Of a stretch of 64,000 nt of DNA, positions 18,381 through 27,777 are shown one piece after another (within the stretch, counting starts at the first letter, position 1; each line of letters opens with the position of its first letter). The translations under genes were made by a program, and so were the position numbers. Below the pieces are notes generated by a model that did no database searches, was not told where the DNA came from, and was given only the letters and a program-made list of their open reading frames with translations. The stretch comes from Flavobacteriales bacterium UBA7612 (lineage in GTDB: Bacteria; Bacteroidota; Bacteroidia; Flavobacteriales; Weeksellaceae): NCBI GenBank assembly GCA_002484335.1, contig DLJQ01000012.1:40282-104281 (forward strand), read 5' to 3'.

Positions 18381-19358
18381 TTAATTATCAAAAACACTTG
18401 GATTAACAATCGTTGGTAATTTTTTACCTTCCACAAATGCTACAATATTTTCTGCAGCAACCCTTGCCATTCCGCTTCTAGCTTCAACTGTTGCTGATCC
18501 TATATGTGGAAAAATACATATATTATCTAATGTATTTAATTTTGAATCTTTAGCTAATGGTTCTTTTTCAGTTACATCAAGTCCAGCTCCAAATATATCT
18601 CCATTTTTTAAAGCTAAATATAGATCTTCTTCATTCACAAAACCTCCTCTTGCTGTATTAACCAATATTGCAGATGATTTCATTTTATTAAAAGATTCTT
18701 TATTAAATTTATGTTGATCTTTTGCTGTATAATTGGCATGTATAGTTATTACGTCAGATTGTTCTAATAATTCATCAAAAGAAACATATTTAGCATTTAA
18801 CTCTTTTTCTATCTCAGGATGTCTATTTCTATTATGGTAAATAATCGGCATATCAAATGCTCCAATACATTTTTTTGCCATTTCATAACCAATTCTACCT
18901 AAACCTAAAATACCCAAAGTTTTACCTTTTAATTCTTGACCAAGATTAGCAATTGGATTAAAATTACTAGACCATTCACCATTTCTTACTTTATTTAAAT
19001 TAAAAAAAGCGTATCTAGCCACCATTTGCATCAATAAGAATGAAGTATCAGAAGTCGCATTACTCAGAACATCTGGTGTATTAGTAATTGCAACACCATG
19101 TTTTGTAGCAGCATCAATATCAACATGATCATACCCTACAGAAAATAATGCTATTGCCTTTATGTTAGGACACTCTTCAAAAAATTCTTCATTAAATTTA
19201 GATTTTCCTACACTTAATAAAGCATCACTTTGCTTACAATACCCCAACCATTCTTCGTGTGTCAACTCTTCTTTATCAGGAAAAATAAGTTCAATATTTG
19301 GATGATTTAATAATTCAATTCCTATTTTTGGAATACGTTTGTTTAAAAAAATTTTCAT
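18381..19358 (-). CDS. D-isomer 2-hydroxyacid dehydrogenase (glyoxylate/hydroxypyruvate reductase-like)
   Basis: An NAD(P)-dependent cytoplasmic dehydrogenase of 325 residues. The nucleotide-binding loop is LGLGRIGYEMA. The catalytic Arg (NTARGG), Glu (EKEP) and His (PHIGSAT) are all present in the standard order. Members act on glyoxylate, hydroxypyruvate or 2-ketogluconate, and the exact substrate cannot be read. Its start overlaps the AraC gene by four bases. It therefore shares regulation with the divergent 20.3-39.4 kb cluster and may take part in the same pathway. Confidence 0.88.
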   Translation of the reverse strand: MKIFLNKRIPKIGIELLNHPNIELIFPDKEELTHEEWLGYCKQSDALLSVGKSKFNEEFFEECPNIKAIALFSVGYDHVDIDAATKHGVAITNTPDVLSNATSDTSFLLMQMVARYAFFNLNKVRNGEWSSNFNPIANLGQELKGKTLGILGLGRIGYEMAKKCIGAFDMPIIYHNRNRHPEIEKELNAKYVSFDELLEQSDVITIHANYTAKDQHKFNKESFNKMKSSAILVNTARGGFVNEEDLYLALKNGDIFGAGLDVTEKEPLAKDSKLNTLDNICIFPHIGSATVEARSGMARVAAENIVAFVEGKKLPTIVNPSVFDN

Positions 19359-20200
19359 ACTGTTTGTTTTAATTGATTTGTGTATTGTGACGGACTTGTC
19401 TTTTTATGTTTTTTAAAATAATTTGTTAAATGACTTTCATCTGTAAAACCAAATTCATTAGCAATTTGTTTAATAGTATTTTGCTTAAATTCTAATCTTT
19501 TTTCAATTAATTTGATACGATAATCATCTAAATACTCTCTGAAGGAAACATCAAAATTCCGTTTGAAATATGTACTAAAATAATTTTCTGCTATATTAAA
19601 ATGTGAAGAAATTGACTTTATTCTTATCTTTTTGGGATCATATATATTTTGATTGATATATGAAATAAGGTCTTCATTATTAGGAGCTCCATCGTCTATT
19701 CTAATATTAAATTTATCTGCTGCTTCCCTAACCAATCCAAAAATGGATAAAATCTGAAAAAATACTAATGGAGATGAAGTTATATTTGGTTTACAATTAT
19801 AAGATAAAATATTTTCTATTGTTTTTCTTAATATTGTTTTACATGGTTCATCAAATTTTAATTTTTCTTCTTTCAAAACTTGTTTTCTCATGATTGTGAG
19901 AGGAGAATTAATAAATAAATTATCCGGAGATAAATACTTATTATCTTTAAAATAAGCATCCGTAAATTTTATAAAAATTAGTCTTGTGGGTTTGTTATAA
20001 ACAATATAATGTTTATCCTCTGGTGATAATAAAAACAAATCTCCTGTCTTATAATTAAATACATTATTATTCAAGAAATGCTGTCCTGTACCTTTATAGA
20101 CGTAAATCATTTCATAATAAGTATGACTATGCAAAGGCAAATTATATTGCTCTGTAATCATATCTTCAATTAATAAAGTTTCGTATTGCTTCCTTTTCAT
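19355..20200 (-). CDS. AraC-family transcriptional regulator
   Basis: 281 residues. The N-terminal cupin-like sensor has LHSHTYYEMIYVYKG near residue 24, and the C-terminal double HTH (about 180-280) ends with NEFGFTDESHLTNYFKKH. It is divergent from the large catabolic cluster with a 146-base shared control region, and overlaps the hydroxyacid dehydrogenase gene by four bases. This is the classic position for a local activator, so I infer that it governs the cluster. The inducer is probably a pathway substrate such as a sugar-like or aromatic compound, but nothing fixes it. Confidence 0.9.
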   Translation of the reverse strand: MKRKQYETLLIEDMITEQYNLPLHSHTYYEMIYVYKGTGQHFLNNNVFNYKTGDLFLLSPEDKHYIVYNKPTRLIFIKFTDAYFKDNKYLSPDNLFINSPLTIMRKQVLKEEKLKFDEPCKTILRKTIENILSYNCKPNITSSPLVFFQILSIFGLVREAADKFNIRIDDGAPNNEDLISYINQNIYDPKKIRIKSISSHFNIAENYFSTYFKRNFDVSFREYLDDYRIKLIEKRLEFKQNTIKQIANEFGFTDESHLTNYFKKHKKTSPSQYTNQLKQTV

Positions 20201-20210
20201 AATAAAATAC

Positions 20211-20255
20211 TAATGTTATAAAATTACAATTTTTTATAATGTTATTACAACATTA
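20211..20255. promoter_or_regulatory. Candidate AraC binding region between divergent units
   Basis: TAATGTTAT occurs twice in direct orientation with a 26-base period (20211-20219 and 20237-20245). The second copy is part of a dyad, TAATGTT-ATTAC-AACATTA (20237-20255). AraC proteins usually bind direct repeats. The site lies about 90 bases before the first ATG of the cluster. Confidence 0.45.
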
Positions 20256-20346
20256 AAGTTAGTTATTTTATAAATCTTTGTTACGACCATTCAACAATAA
20301 TGTCTTAACTTAAAGACAATTATTATGTTCCACCAAATAAGTAAAA

Positions 20347-21459
20347 ATGAAAAAAATATTATTCATAACCTTTTTGATTAGTAGTATTTTATATACAAAT
20401 GCACAAACAAAATATGAAATTGTAACTAAAATTAATCCTCCAAATCCAGATCCCTCTGGTATTGCAGTAAGTAAAAGTAATCGTATTTTTCTTGGTTTTC
20501 CAAGACATGCAGATAATCATAAAGAATTTGCGCTAGCTGAATTAGTTAACAATAAAATAATTCCCTTTCCTTCAAAAGATTATGTTTATCCAAATTCAAA
20601 ATCTTATAAAAATTGGTTAGTTTCTCCTCATGGAATATATATCGATAAAAATGATGTTTTATGGGTTTTAGATGATGGTAAAAGAGCTGGAATAAAAGAA
20701 ATTCCTGAAGGAGCTGCTAAAGTTGTTGCAATAGATATTAATTCAAAAAAAATACTTCATTCAGTTATCGTTCCTAAAAACGTTTTATCAAATGAAGCCC
20801 ATTATAACGATCTTCGTGTTGATCTTTCTCATGGTAAACAAGGTACAATATATATAGCGAATTCTGGCTTTGGTCAAAATTTTTCTTTAGTTGTATTAGA
20901 TGTAGCAACGGGAAAAGGAAAAGAAGTTTTACTTAACCATTATTCTACTTCACCTGATCCAGGTTTTATGGGATTTTTAGAAGGTCAACCGCATGAATAT
21001 GATTTTAAAAATCAGACTTTTCCAAATGGAGGTGCAGATGGTATTGCAATTAGTCCAGATGAAAAAACACTTTATTGGACTGCCATTACAGGAAGAAAAT
21101 TATACAGCTTACCAACAACTATTTTGAGTGATTTTAATGCAACAGAAAAACAAGTGGAAGATGCCGTAAAATTTGAAGGAGAACATCCTGCTTGTGATGG
21201 ATTAGCAGAAGACGAAAAAGGAAATATTTTCTTTGGATCATTTGAACAACAGTCTTTATTAAAAAGAAATAAAGAAGGACATTACACCTTACTTGCTCAT
21301 GACAAAGAAAATTTTGTTTGGCCTGATGGATTAGCTTATCGCAATGGTTATTTATATGTAACTCTTGGACAATGGAATAGATTACCAGGTTTTAATGGTG
21401 GTAAAGATTTAAGAAAACCTCCATATTTAGTTGTAAAAATAAAAACTGAACAACAATAA
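20347..21459 (+). CDS. MRJP/Yellow family protein (L-dopachrome tautomerase-related), exported
   Basis: A 370-residue protein with a Sec signal peptide (hydrophobic 4-16, cleavage near NAQ). The mature part is a beta-propeller-like fold of the major royal jelly/Yellow family: PDPSGIAVS, LVSPHGIYID, WVLDDG, HYNDLRVD and NGGADGIAIS mark successive blades. Bacterial members are mostly uncharacterised, and relation to SMP-30-type lactonases is distant. It is first gene of the cluster, just downstream of the putative operator, so it is likely the most strongly expressed. A paralogue lies at 32914. The location should be periplasmic. Confidence 0.82.
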   Translation: MKKILFITFLISSILYTNAQTKYEIVTKINPPNPDPSGIAVSKSNRIFLGFPRHADNHKEFALAELVNNKIIPFPSKDYVYPNSKSYKNWLVSPHGIYIDKNDVLWVLDDGKRAGIKEIPEGAAKVVAIDINSKKILHSVIVPKNVLSNEAHYNDLRVDLSHGKQGTIYIANSGFGQNFSLVVLDVATGKGKEVLLNHYSTSPDPGFMGFLEGQPHEYDFKNQTFPNGGADGIAISPDEKTLYWTAITGRKLYSLPTTILSDFNATEKQVEDAVKFEGEHPACDGLAEDEKGNIFFGSFEQQSLLKRNKEGHYTLLAHDKENFVWPDGLAYRNGYLYVTLGQWNRLPGFNGGKDLRKPPYLVVKIKTEQQ

Positions 21460-21471
21460 AAAATACTTAAT

Positions 21472-22455
21472 ATGAAATATAGAAAATTAGGAAATAGTGA
21501 TTTAGAAGTTTCTGCAATAACTTTTGGAGCTTGGGCTGCAGGAGGATGGATGTGGGGAAGTACAGATAGAAATGATGCTATAGAAGCTATTAAAGCATCC
21601 TATGATGTTGGAGTAACTTCTATAGATACTGCTCCTATTTATGGACAAGGAACAAGTGAAGAAATTGTAGGTGAAGCTATCAAAGAAATTTCAAGGAACA
21701 AAGTCCAAATTTTAACAAAATTTGGAATGCGTTGGGACTTAGCTAAAGGTGATTTTGCAATGCATAGTAAAAATAATGATGGTAAAGATATTGATGTTTA
21801 TAAATATGCTGGTAAAGAAAGTATCATTTATGAATGTGAACAAAGTTTAAAACGTCTAAATACAGATTATATCGACTTATATCAGATTCATTGGCCTGAT
21901 TCTACAACCCCAATAGATGAAACTTTTGAAGCAGTATCAAAACTAATAGAACAAGGAAAAATTCGTTATGCTGGTGTTTGTAACTATGATGCAAAACAAA
22001 TGGAGGAAGCTGAAAAGACATTAAAATTAGTCTCTAATCAAATTCCTTTTAGTATGGTTAATGGAGGTATTGAAGACGAAACTGTTCCTTACTGCATCGA
22101 ACACAATAAATCAATCCTTGCTTACAGTCCTTTAGAAAGAGGATTATTAACTGGTAAAATTCATACCAATTATAAATTCCAAGAAGGTGACCATAGAGCT
22201 AATTTACCTCATTTTCAGCCTGAATTTATTGAAAAAACAACAATTTTATTAAATAAACTAAAACCTATTGCTGAAAAACATGAAGCAACATTAGGTCAAC
22301 TTGTTTTACGTTGGACTATAGAACGTGCTGGAATTACAGTTGCTTTAGCAGGTGCAAGAAATGCTGAACAAGCAGTACAAAATGCAAATGCAATTAATAT
22401 TAAATTATCGCAAGAAGAAATTAATACAATCAATGAGTTTGTAAACCAATTTTAA
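21472..22455 (+). CDS. Aldo/keto reductase 1 (cytoplasmic)
   Basis: A 327-residue NADPH-dependent (beta/alpha)8 oxidoreductase. The catalytic tetrad is visible: D52 and Y57 (DTAPIYG), Lys in ILTKFG and His in YQIHWPD. No signal peptide is present. The family reduces aldehydes, ketones or sugars, or runs as a sugar dehydrogenase. It is 12 bases after the MRJP gene and 11 before the second reductase, clearly in the same operon. Substrate is unknown. Confidence 0.9.
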   Translation: MKYRKLGNSDLEVSAITFGAWAAGGWMWGSTDRNDAIEAIKASYDVGVTSIDTAPIYGQGTSEEIVGEAIKEISRNKVQILTKFGMRWDLAKGDFAMHSKNNDGKDIDVYKYAGKESIIYECEQSLKRLNTDYIDLYQIHWPDSTTPIDETFEAVSKLIEQGKIRYAGVCNYDAKQMEEAEKTLKLVSNQIPFSMVNGGIEDETVPYCIEHNKSILAYSPLERGLLTGKIHTNYKFQEGDHRANLPHFQPEFIEKTTILLNKLKPIAEKHEATLGQLVLRWTIERAGITVALAGARNAEQAVQNANAINIKLSQEEINTINEFVNQF

Positions 22456-22466
22456 AATTTGAAATC

Positions 22467-23591
22467 ATGGACAGAAGAAAATTTATTAAAAATACAACAT
22501 TAGCATCAGCAGGTCTAGCTACAATGTCTTCTATTCCTGCTTTCGCAACAAACTTATTTAAAAATAATCCAATGGAACAATTTAAAAACTCAGATAAACA
22601 CAAAAGATTTCGTCCAAAACATAAAGCAGGTTTTGGTGGAGTTGCTTTAGGAAATGGATTTAATGAAAATCCAAACATAGAATGTTTACAATCTATTGAA
22701 GCTGCTTGGGATGCTGGTATTCGCTATTTTGATACTTCACCTTGGTATGGCTTAGGAATTAGTGAACGTAGAATGGGATTATTTCTTAAAGATAAAAAAC
22801 GAGAAGATTATACACTTTCAACAAAAGTTGGAAGAATTTTGAAACCTCATAACGATTTTAAACTAGAACGTGGTTTATGGAAAGGACAACTTAATTTTTC
22901 GTATGAATATGATTATTCTGCTGCTGGAGTTAGAAAAAGTGTCGAAGATAGTCTACAACGATTAGGCGTTGGTTCTTTAGATATTGTTTTTATTCATGAT
23001 TTATCTCCAGATAACGGTGATATGAAAGAAGATTGGGTTAAATATTTTGATATTGCAACTAAAGGTGCCATGCCTGAATTAACAAAAATGCGAGAAGAAG
23101 GTTTGATTAAAGGTTGGGGATTTGGTGTTAATACAATAGAACCTATTATTAAGGCAATTGATGTTGCTGACCCTGACATATTCTTATCTGCATGTCAATA
23201 TTCTTTAATACATCATGCTGATGATTTAAACAAAGTATTTCCAAAAGCTTCTGAAAGAGATATTTCTATTGTTGTTGGAGCTCCTCTTTGTGCAGGTTTT
23301 TTATCAGGAAAAGACCGTTACTTATATGGAGGTGAATTTCCTAATGGGGTAAAAGAAAAATTAACAGCATTAAATCGTATTGCTAAAAATCATAAGGTAG
23401 ATTTAAGAACTGCCGCATTACAGTTTGCTGCTGCTCCAGAGGTTGTTTCTGCTGTAATTCCAGGAGCACATACAATACAACAAGCACAAGAAAATGCTGC
23501 CTCTTTTAAAGCTACAATTCCTTCTGATTTTTGGAAAGAATTAAAACATGAAAAATTAATTGAGCAAAATGCTCCAATTCCAATTATTTAA
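22467..23591 (+). CDS. Aldo/keto reductase 2 with twin-arginine leader
   Basis: 374 residues. The N-terminus MDRRKFIKNTTLASAGLATM, ending near FATN, looks like a Tat leader (R3-R4, F-I-K). Tat exports folded, cofactor-loaded proteins. The rest is an aldo/keto reductase of the D-threo-aldose/L-fucose dehydrogenase type, with FDTSPWYG (Asp, Tyr), STKVG (Lys) and FIHD (His). NAD(P) would have to be carried out bound to the enzyme. It lies 11 bases after AKR1 and three before the next gene. Confidence 0.85.
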   Translation: MDRRKFIKNTTLASAGLATMSSIPAFATNLFKNNPMEQFKNSDKHKRFRPKHKAGFGGVALGNGFNENPNIECLQSIEAAWDAGIRYFDTSPWYGLGISERRMGLFLKDKKREDYTLSTKVGRILKPHNDFKLERGLWKGQLNFSYEYDYSAAGVRKSVEDSLQRLGVGSLDIVFIHDLSPDNGDMKEDWVKYFDIATKGAMPELTKMREEGLIKGWGFGVNTIEPIIKAIDVADPDIFLSACQYSLIHHADDLNKVFPKASERDISIVVGAPLCAGFLSGKDRYLYGGEFPNGVKEKLTALNRIAKNHKVDLRTAALQFAAAPEVVSAVIPGAHTIQQAQENAASFKATIPSDFWKELKHEKLIEQNAPIPII

Positions 23592-23594
23592 AAA

Positions 23595-23885
23595 ATGGAA
23601 AAAAGAAATAATACCTATCAAATAGATTTAAAAGAAATAAAACTAAAAGATGGTACAGAAGGTTCACAAACGCTAAATTTTGAGTTTGATAATCATGATG
23701 ATTTGTTTAAGATTTTTGATATTATTCGCTCTAAAAATATTTTTGACACAGAACAAACTTCAAATGAGTTTGCACTTGGTTTAAAATTATTTACAGAAGT
23801 AATTATTAAAAATAAAGAAAATCCTTTATTTGATGAATTACGTCCAGCAATAATGGATTTTATGAAAAAATTAAAAAGTCAATAA
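23595..23885 (+). CDS. DUF3861-type small protein
   Basis: A 96-residue, acidic and basic mixed, soluble protein with a central FEFDNHDDLFKIFDII segment and a helical C-terminus ending FMKKLKSQ. It resembles the DUF3861 family, which has no assigned function. It has no signal or membrane segment. It lies between two aldo/keto reductase genes, three bases after the first, so it is part of the operon. Confidence 0.6.
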   Translation: MEKRNNTYQIDLKEIKLKDGTEGSQTLNFEFDNHDDLFKIFDIIRSKNIFDTEQTSNEFALGLKLFTEVIIKNKENPLFDELRPAIMDFMKKLKSQ

Positions 23886-23903
23886 TAAAATTAATCTCAT
23901 ACA

Positions 23904-24758
23904 ATGGAATACATAAAATTAAATGATGGAAACATAATTCCTCCTATTGGATTTGGAACCTATAAAGCAACAGAGCAAGAAGGAATAGAATCTGTGAAAC
24001 AAGCCTTAAAAAATGGTTATCGTTTACTTGATGGTGCTGCAAGATATGAGAATGAAGAAGCTGTAGGAAAAGGTATAAAAGAAAGTGGTCTTTCTAGAGA
24101 AGATGTTTTTATCACAACTAAAGTTTGGAGAGAACATCTTGGTTATGAAGAAACAAAAAAAGCTTTTTATACTTCTTTAAAACAATTGGGACTAGATTAT
24201 ATTGACCTTTATTTAATTCACTGGCCTGCCAATTATAAAAATTTTGGTGATAATTGGAAAAAAGTGAATGCAGATACTTGGAGAGCTTTAGAAGATTTAC
24301 AAGAGGAAGGAAAAATAAAATCTATTGGTGTAAGTAATTTTTTAGTGGAACACTTAGAGGCTTTGTTAGAAACTGCTAAAGTAATCCCAGCAATCAACCA
24401 AATAGAATTTCATCCAGGTTATTGGCAACAAGAAGTTAAAGAATATTGTGACAATAAGAATATTATTGTAGAAGCTTGGTCTCCATTTGCAAGAGGAAGA
24501 GTTTTCAATAATGAATTATTACAAAAAATAGCAGAAAAACATAAAAAATCTATTCCACAAATTTGTTTAAAATGGTGCTTACAACATCATGTAATTCCTA
24601 TTCCTAAGTCTACAACTGTAGATAGAATTATTGATAATATAGACATTTTTGATTTTGAATTAACAGAAAAAGAAATGCTAGAAATAAATGAAATTCCGCA
24701 AATAGGATTTAGTGGAGAATTACCAAATGAATGGCCAGACCGTTTACCTGCATCATAA
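23904..24758 (+). CDS. Aldo/keto reductase 3 (2,5-diketo-gluconate reductase-like)
   Basis: 284 residues, the compact AKR5-like form. The tetrad is found in LDGAARYENE (Asp, Tyr), TTKVW (Lys) and LIHWP (His). The NADPH-binding C-terminal loop contains IPIPKST. Family relatives reduce diketogluconates, methylglyoxal and other carbonyls. It is cytoplasmic, with no leader. It stands between the DUF3861 and HIBADH-like genes on the same strand with short gaps. The substrate is not fixed. Confidence 0.88.
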   Translation: MEYIKLNDGNIIPPIGFGTYKATEQEGIESVKQALKNGYRLLDGAARYENEEAVGKGIKESGLSREDVFITTKVWREHLGYEETKKAFYTSLKQLGLDYIDLYLIHWPANYKNFGDNWKKVNADTWRALEDLQEEGKIKSIGVSNFLVEHLEALLETAKVIPAINQIEFHPGYWQQEVKEYCDNKNIIVEAWSPFARGRVFNNELLQKIAEKHKKSIPQICLKWCLQHHVIPIPKSTTVDRIIDNIDIFDFELTEKEMLEINEIPQIGFSGELPNEWPDRLPAS

Positions 24759-24770
24759 AAAAAGAAAAAA

Positions 24771-25622
24771 ATGAGTACAAACAAAATAGGGTTCATCGGA
24801 CTTGGAAACATGGGACATCCGATGGCTAAAAACCTTGAAAAAGCAGGTTTCTCTTTAGCTGTTTATAATAGAACTATTGAGAAAGCAAAAGATTTTGAAA
24901 AACAATCTACTATTTATGATAGTATAGAAAAATTAGTAGAAAATAGTGATATAATTTTTACAATGCTTACTAATGATAAAGCTGTAAAAGATGTTTATGA
25001 ACAAATTGTTTCTTTAGACATTAAAGGAAAATTATTTGTTGATATGAGCACAATATCACAAGAAGCTACAACAGAGAATGCTAAACTTATAAAAAGTAAA
25101 GGCGCTTCTTTAATTGATGCACCTGTTGCTGGAAGTACTAAACCAGCTACCGATGGTACTTTAATCATTATGGCTGGAGGAGATAAAAATGATGTTGAAA
25201 AAGCTGAACCTTACTTAAATAAAATGGGGAAACTAGTAAAACATCTTGGTGAAAATGGGAAAGGAATTGCGGCTAAACTTTCTATTAATTATTTTTTGTC
25301 TATGATTTATCAAGGTTTAGCAGAAACAGTTTTGTTCTCAGATAAATTAGGTATTGACAAAGGTGATATGTTAGAAATTATAAATGAAAGTGCTAGTGGA
25401 AGTGGTGCTACGAAAGTAAAAACTCCTTTGTTACTAGAGAATGATTTCACACCAGCTTTTGGTTTAGATTTAATGTTAAAAGATGTTTTACTAGCTAAAG
25501 ATGCTGGAGCAAATTATCCTCTTGGTAAAACTATTTTTGAATCTTACCAAGCTGCGCATGATAATGGATTTGGAAATGATGATGTCATTGGAATTATCAA
25601 CTATCTAAAAAATTTAAAATAA
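24771..25622 (+). CDS. NAD(P)-dependent beta-hydroxyacid dehydrogenase (HIBADH family)
   Basis: 283 residues. The Rossmann loop is FIGLGNMGHPMA at the N-terminus. The family substrate loop DAPVAGSTKPA lies near residue 117, and the catalytic Lys lies in GKGIAAKLSINYF. The family includes 3-hydroxyisobutyrate, tartronate semialdehyde and glyoxylate/succinic semialdehyde reductases. The last two would fit a cluster that handles small oxidised acids, but this is only suggestive. It is cytoplasmic and in the same operon as AKR3, with a 12-base gap. Confidence 0.88.
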   Translation: MSTNKIGFIGLGNMGHPMAKNLEKAGFSLAVYNRTIEKAKDFEKQSTIYDSIEKLVENSDIIFTMLTNDKAVKDVYEQIVSLDIKGKLFVDMSTISQEATTENAKLIKSKGASLIDAPVAGSTKPATDGTLIIMAGGDKNDVEKAEPYLNKMGKLVKHLGENGKGIAAKLSINYFLSMIYQGLAETVLFSDKLGIDKGDMLEIINESASGSGATKVKTPLLLENDFTPAFGLDLMLKDVLLAKDAGANYPLGKTIFESYQAAHDNGFGNDDVIGIINYLKNLK

Positions 25623-25661
25623 ACTTAAATAAACTATATAACCACCTCTAAAACTATTAAT

Positions 25662-26180
25662 ATGAATAATGGAATTTTTCGTGGAATTGACCATATAGGT
25701 TTAACAGTTCCTGATATTGAAGATGCTACTATATTTTTTAAAAATGCCTTAAATGCTAATGTTTTATATGATGTACTTCCAAAAGATGATAAACCAATGG
25801 AAGGTAAAGAAACAGAAACTCAATTAGGTATTCCAAAAAATAGTAAAATAGTACATATGCGTTTATTAGAAATAGGAAATGGTCCAACAATAGAGATGTT
25901 TCAATTTTCTAATACACCTCAGAAAGATACTGCTAACTTAAATGATTTTGGTTGGCAACATATTGCATTATATACAGATGATATAGAAAAAGCAACTGAG
26001 CAAGTGAAATTAGCTGGAGGAAAATTATTATCAGAACCTCATCCTTTAGCTAATGTAGAAAATGGACCTCGTAACAGAGGTGTTTATTTTAAATCACCAT
26101 GGGGTAGCTTGATTGAATTAATTTCTTATCCTGATGGTTTAAAAGACAAAAATTTACATCGTTGGACACCAAAAAAATAA
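25662..26180 (+). CDS. VOC-family (glyoxalase/dioxygenase fold) protein
   Basis: A 172-residue single-chain vicinal oxygen chelate protein with two beta-alpha-beta-beta-beta units. Likely metal ligands are His in GIDHIGLTV, Glu in TIEMFQF, His in WQHIALY and Glu in SLIELISYP, the standard pattern. Such proteins act as lactoylglutathione-like lyases, epimerases or ring-cleaving dioxygenases. The size exceeds a minimal glyoxalase I. It is cytoplasmic and lies 39 bases after the HIBADH-like gene. Confidence 0.82.
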   Translation: MNNGIFRGIDHIGLTVPDIEDATIFFKNALNANVLYDVLPKDDKPMEGKETETQLGIPKNSKIVHMRLLEIGNGPTIEMFQFSNTPQKDTANLNDFGWQHIALYTDDIEKATEQVKLAGGKLLSEPHPLANVENGPRNRGVYFKSPWGSLIELISYPDGLKDKNLHRWTPKK

Positions 26181-26183
26181 AAC

Positions 26184-26708
26184 ATGAAAAATTCTTCAAA
26201 AATAGTATTACAAGGTATTGCAATAGGCCTATTTGCTTCATGGGTAAAATCTTTAGCTGAACCTCCTCTTCAAGAAATCGGTGAAAAATATTTTCCTCCT
26301 ACTTCAGAAGAATTAGAATTAAAGGGCGCTGATGTAAATGGTCAACCAGAAAATATGCCTCCTGCTGTATTATCAAAACAAGTTTATCACTGTTATACTG
26401 ATAAAAACCTATCTAAAAAAGACACTCTAAAATCTATGAAACACATTCATTATGGTTTAGGTGCATTCATTGGAATTGTATATGCTAAGATTTTCAGTCA
26501 ACAAAAAAAATCATTTCCTCTACAGGGTTTAGCTACTGGTTCTGCAGTATGGTTAGCAACACATGGATCTACTGTTCCAGAATTAGGATTACAAGGTAAA
26601 GTAAAAGATATGCCAAAATCTTGGTGGGTTTGGGAATATGGATCTCATCTTGTTTTTGGAGTTGCATTAGAAAAAAGTTATAAACTGATTAAAAAAATTA
26701 TTAAATAA
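26184..26708 (+). CDS. YagU/DUF1440 family membrane protein
   Basis: 174 residues with three or four hydrophobic segments (IVLQGIAIGLFASWVKS at the start; HYGLGAFIGIVYAKIF; LQGLATGSAVWLATHG; HLVFGVALEKSYKL). It resembles the E. coli YagU family, an inner-membrane protein linked to acid survival with unknown mechanism. It is three bases after the VOC gene and clearly co-transcribed. Confidence 0.7.
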   Translation: MKNSSKIVLQGIAIGLFASWVKSLAEPPLQEIGEKYFPPTSEELELKGADVNGQPENMPPAVLSKQVYHCYTDKNLSKKDTLKSMKHIHYGLGAFIGIVYAKIFSQQKKSFPLQGLATGSAVWLATHGSTVPELGLQGKVKDMPKSWWVWEYGSHLVFGVALEKSYKLIKKIIK

Positions 26709-26719
26709 AAAATAAAATT

Positions 26720-27007
26720 ATGTTACAAGTAATTGCAAAAAGTATCGCAAAAGACGATAAAATAGAAGAAACTAAAAAAGCTTTAGAAGCTTTAGTTAAT
26801 CCAACAAGAAAAGAAGATGGTTGCATTAAATATGAATTATTTCAAGATTTAGATCATCCTGAAGTTTTTGTATTCTCGGAAGAATGGGAAAGTAAAGCTA
26901 AATTAGAAGTTCATCTAAAACAACCTCATTTAGTAAACTGGGCTGAACTTTCAAAAACATTATTGAAAGAGCCTATGGAAGTTTCATTATTAGAAAAATT
27001 AGCATAA
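26720..27007 (+). CDS. Antibiotic biosynthesis monooxygenase-type (YgiN-like) protein
   Basis: A 95-residue ferredoxin-like ABM fold with the family phrases TRKEDGCIKYELFQDL and FSEEWESKAKLEVHL. Relatives include quinol monooxygenase YgiN and the LsrG isomerase; many are cofactor-free. In this cluster a role on a quinone-like or small keto metabolite is possible. The stop overlaps the next start (TAATG), indicating translational coupling to the lipoprotein esterase. Confidence 0.82.
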   Translation: MLQVIAKSIAKDDKIEETKKALEALVNPTRKEDGCIKYELFQDLDHPEVFVFSEEWESKAKLEVHLKQPHLVNWAELSKTLLKEPMEVSLLEKLA

Positions 27008-27777
27008 TGAGAGTTACGGGGTTATTATCATCTATTTGTATATGTTTACTTTTTATATGTTGCAATGGCAAGAATAAAAAAGTTGAAACGATAGAAAAAA
27101 ATATAATTGAAGAAAATTCTGTTGTCGAGAATGATTCTCTTAATTATCTGATTCGTGATGCAAAGGGGTCTGAAAAGCCTATTTTACTTATATTAATGCA
27201 TGGATTTGGGGCAAATGAAGAAGATTTATTCCCTATAGCCGCATCTTTGCCTGAAAATTATATTGTAGTAACCCCACAAGCTCCTTATAAGATTGGGAAT
27301 GATAATTACCAATGGTATAAAAATGAGAAAGATAAAAATGGAAATTTTAGTGGACGAAAAGAAGATTTAGATAATAGTATACATAAAATAGAAGATTTAA
27401 TAAAATATCTACAAAATGAATACAAGATAAAAAGTGATAGAACTTTTATTGGTGGATTTAGTCAAGGGGCGAATATGAGTTACTTGATAGGTTTAGAAAA
27501 TCCGAAATTAGTAAAAGGTATTGCTATTTTAAGTGGTACTATTTTTAGTCGAATAAAAAATGATAAAAAACTTGATAAATCTTCTGGATTAAAAATTTTT
27601 ATTGGTCATGGAGACCAAGATAATAGAATTCCTTATAGTGAAGCTGAAACAGCCAAAAAATGGTTAGAAGAAAATAAATATTCTGTTGATTTTCATACTT
27701 ACAAAGGAATATCTCATTCTATTTCTGAACAAGAAATAAATGATTTAGCTGAATTTATACATAAAAACTTAGAGTAA
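27007..27777 (+). CDS. Alpha/beta hydrolase (carboxylesterase/phospholipase type), lipoprotein
   Basis: 256 residues. A short hydrophobic leader with a lipobox-like end (LLFICC) predicts a lipid anchor. The catalytic Ser lies in GGFSQGAN, Asp in GHGDQDNRIP and His in GISHSISE, the pattern of the YitV/carboxylesterase group. It likely cleaves small esters at the cell envelope. TAATG overlaps at both ends tie it tightly to the ABM and cupin genes. Confidence 0.85.
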   Translation: MRVTGLLSSICICLLFICCNGKNKKVETIEKNIIEENSVVENDSLNYLIRDAKGSEKPILLILMHGFGANEEDLFPIAASLPENYIVVTPQAPYKIGNDNYQWYKNEKDKNGNFSGRKEDLDNSIHKIEDLIKYLQNEYKIKSDRTFIGGFSQGANMSYLIGLENPKLVKGIAILSGTIFSRIKNDKKLDKSSGLKIFIGHGDQDNRIPYSEAETAKKWLEENKYSVDFHTYKGISHSISEQEINDLAEFIHKNLE

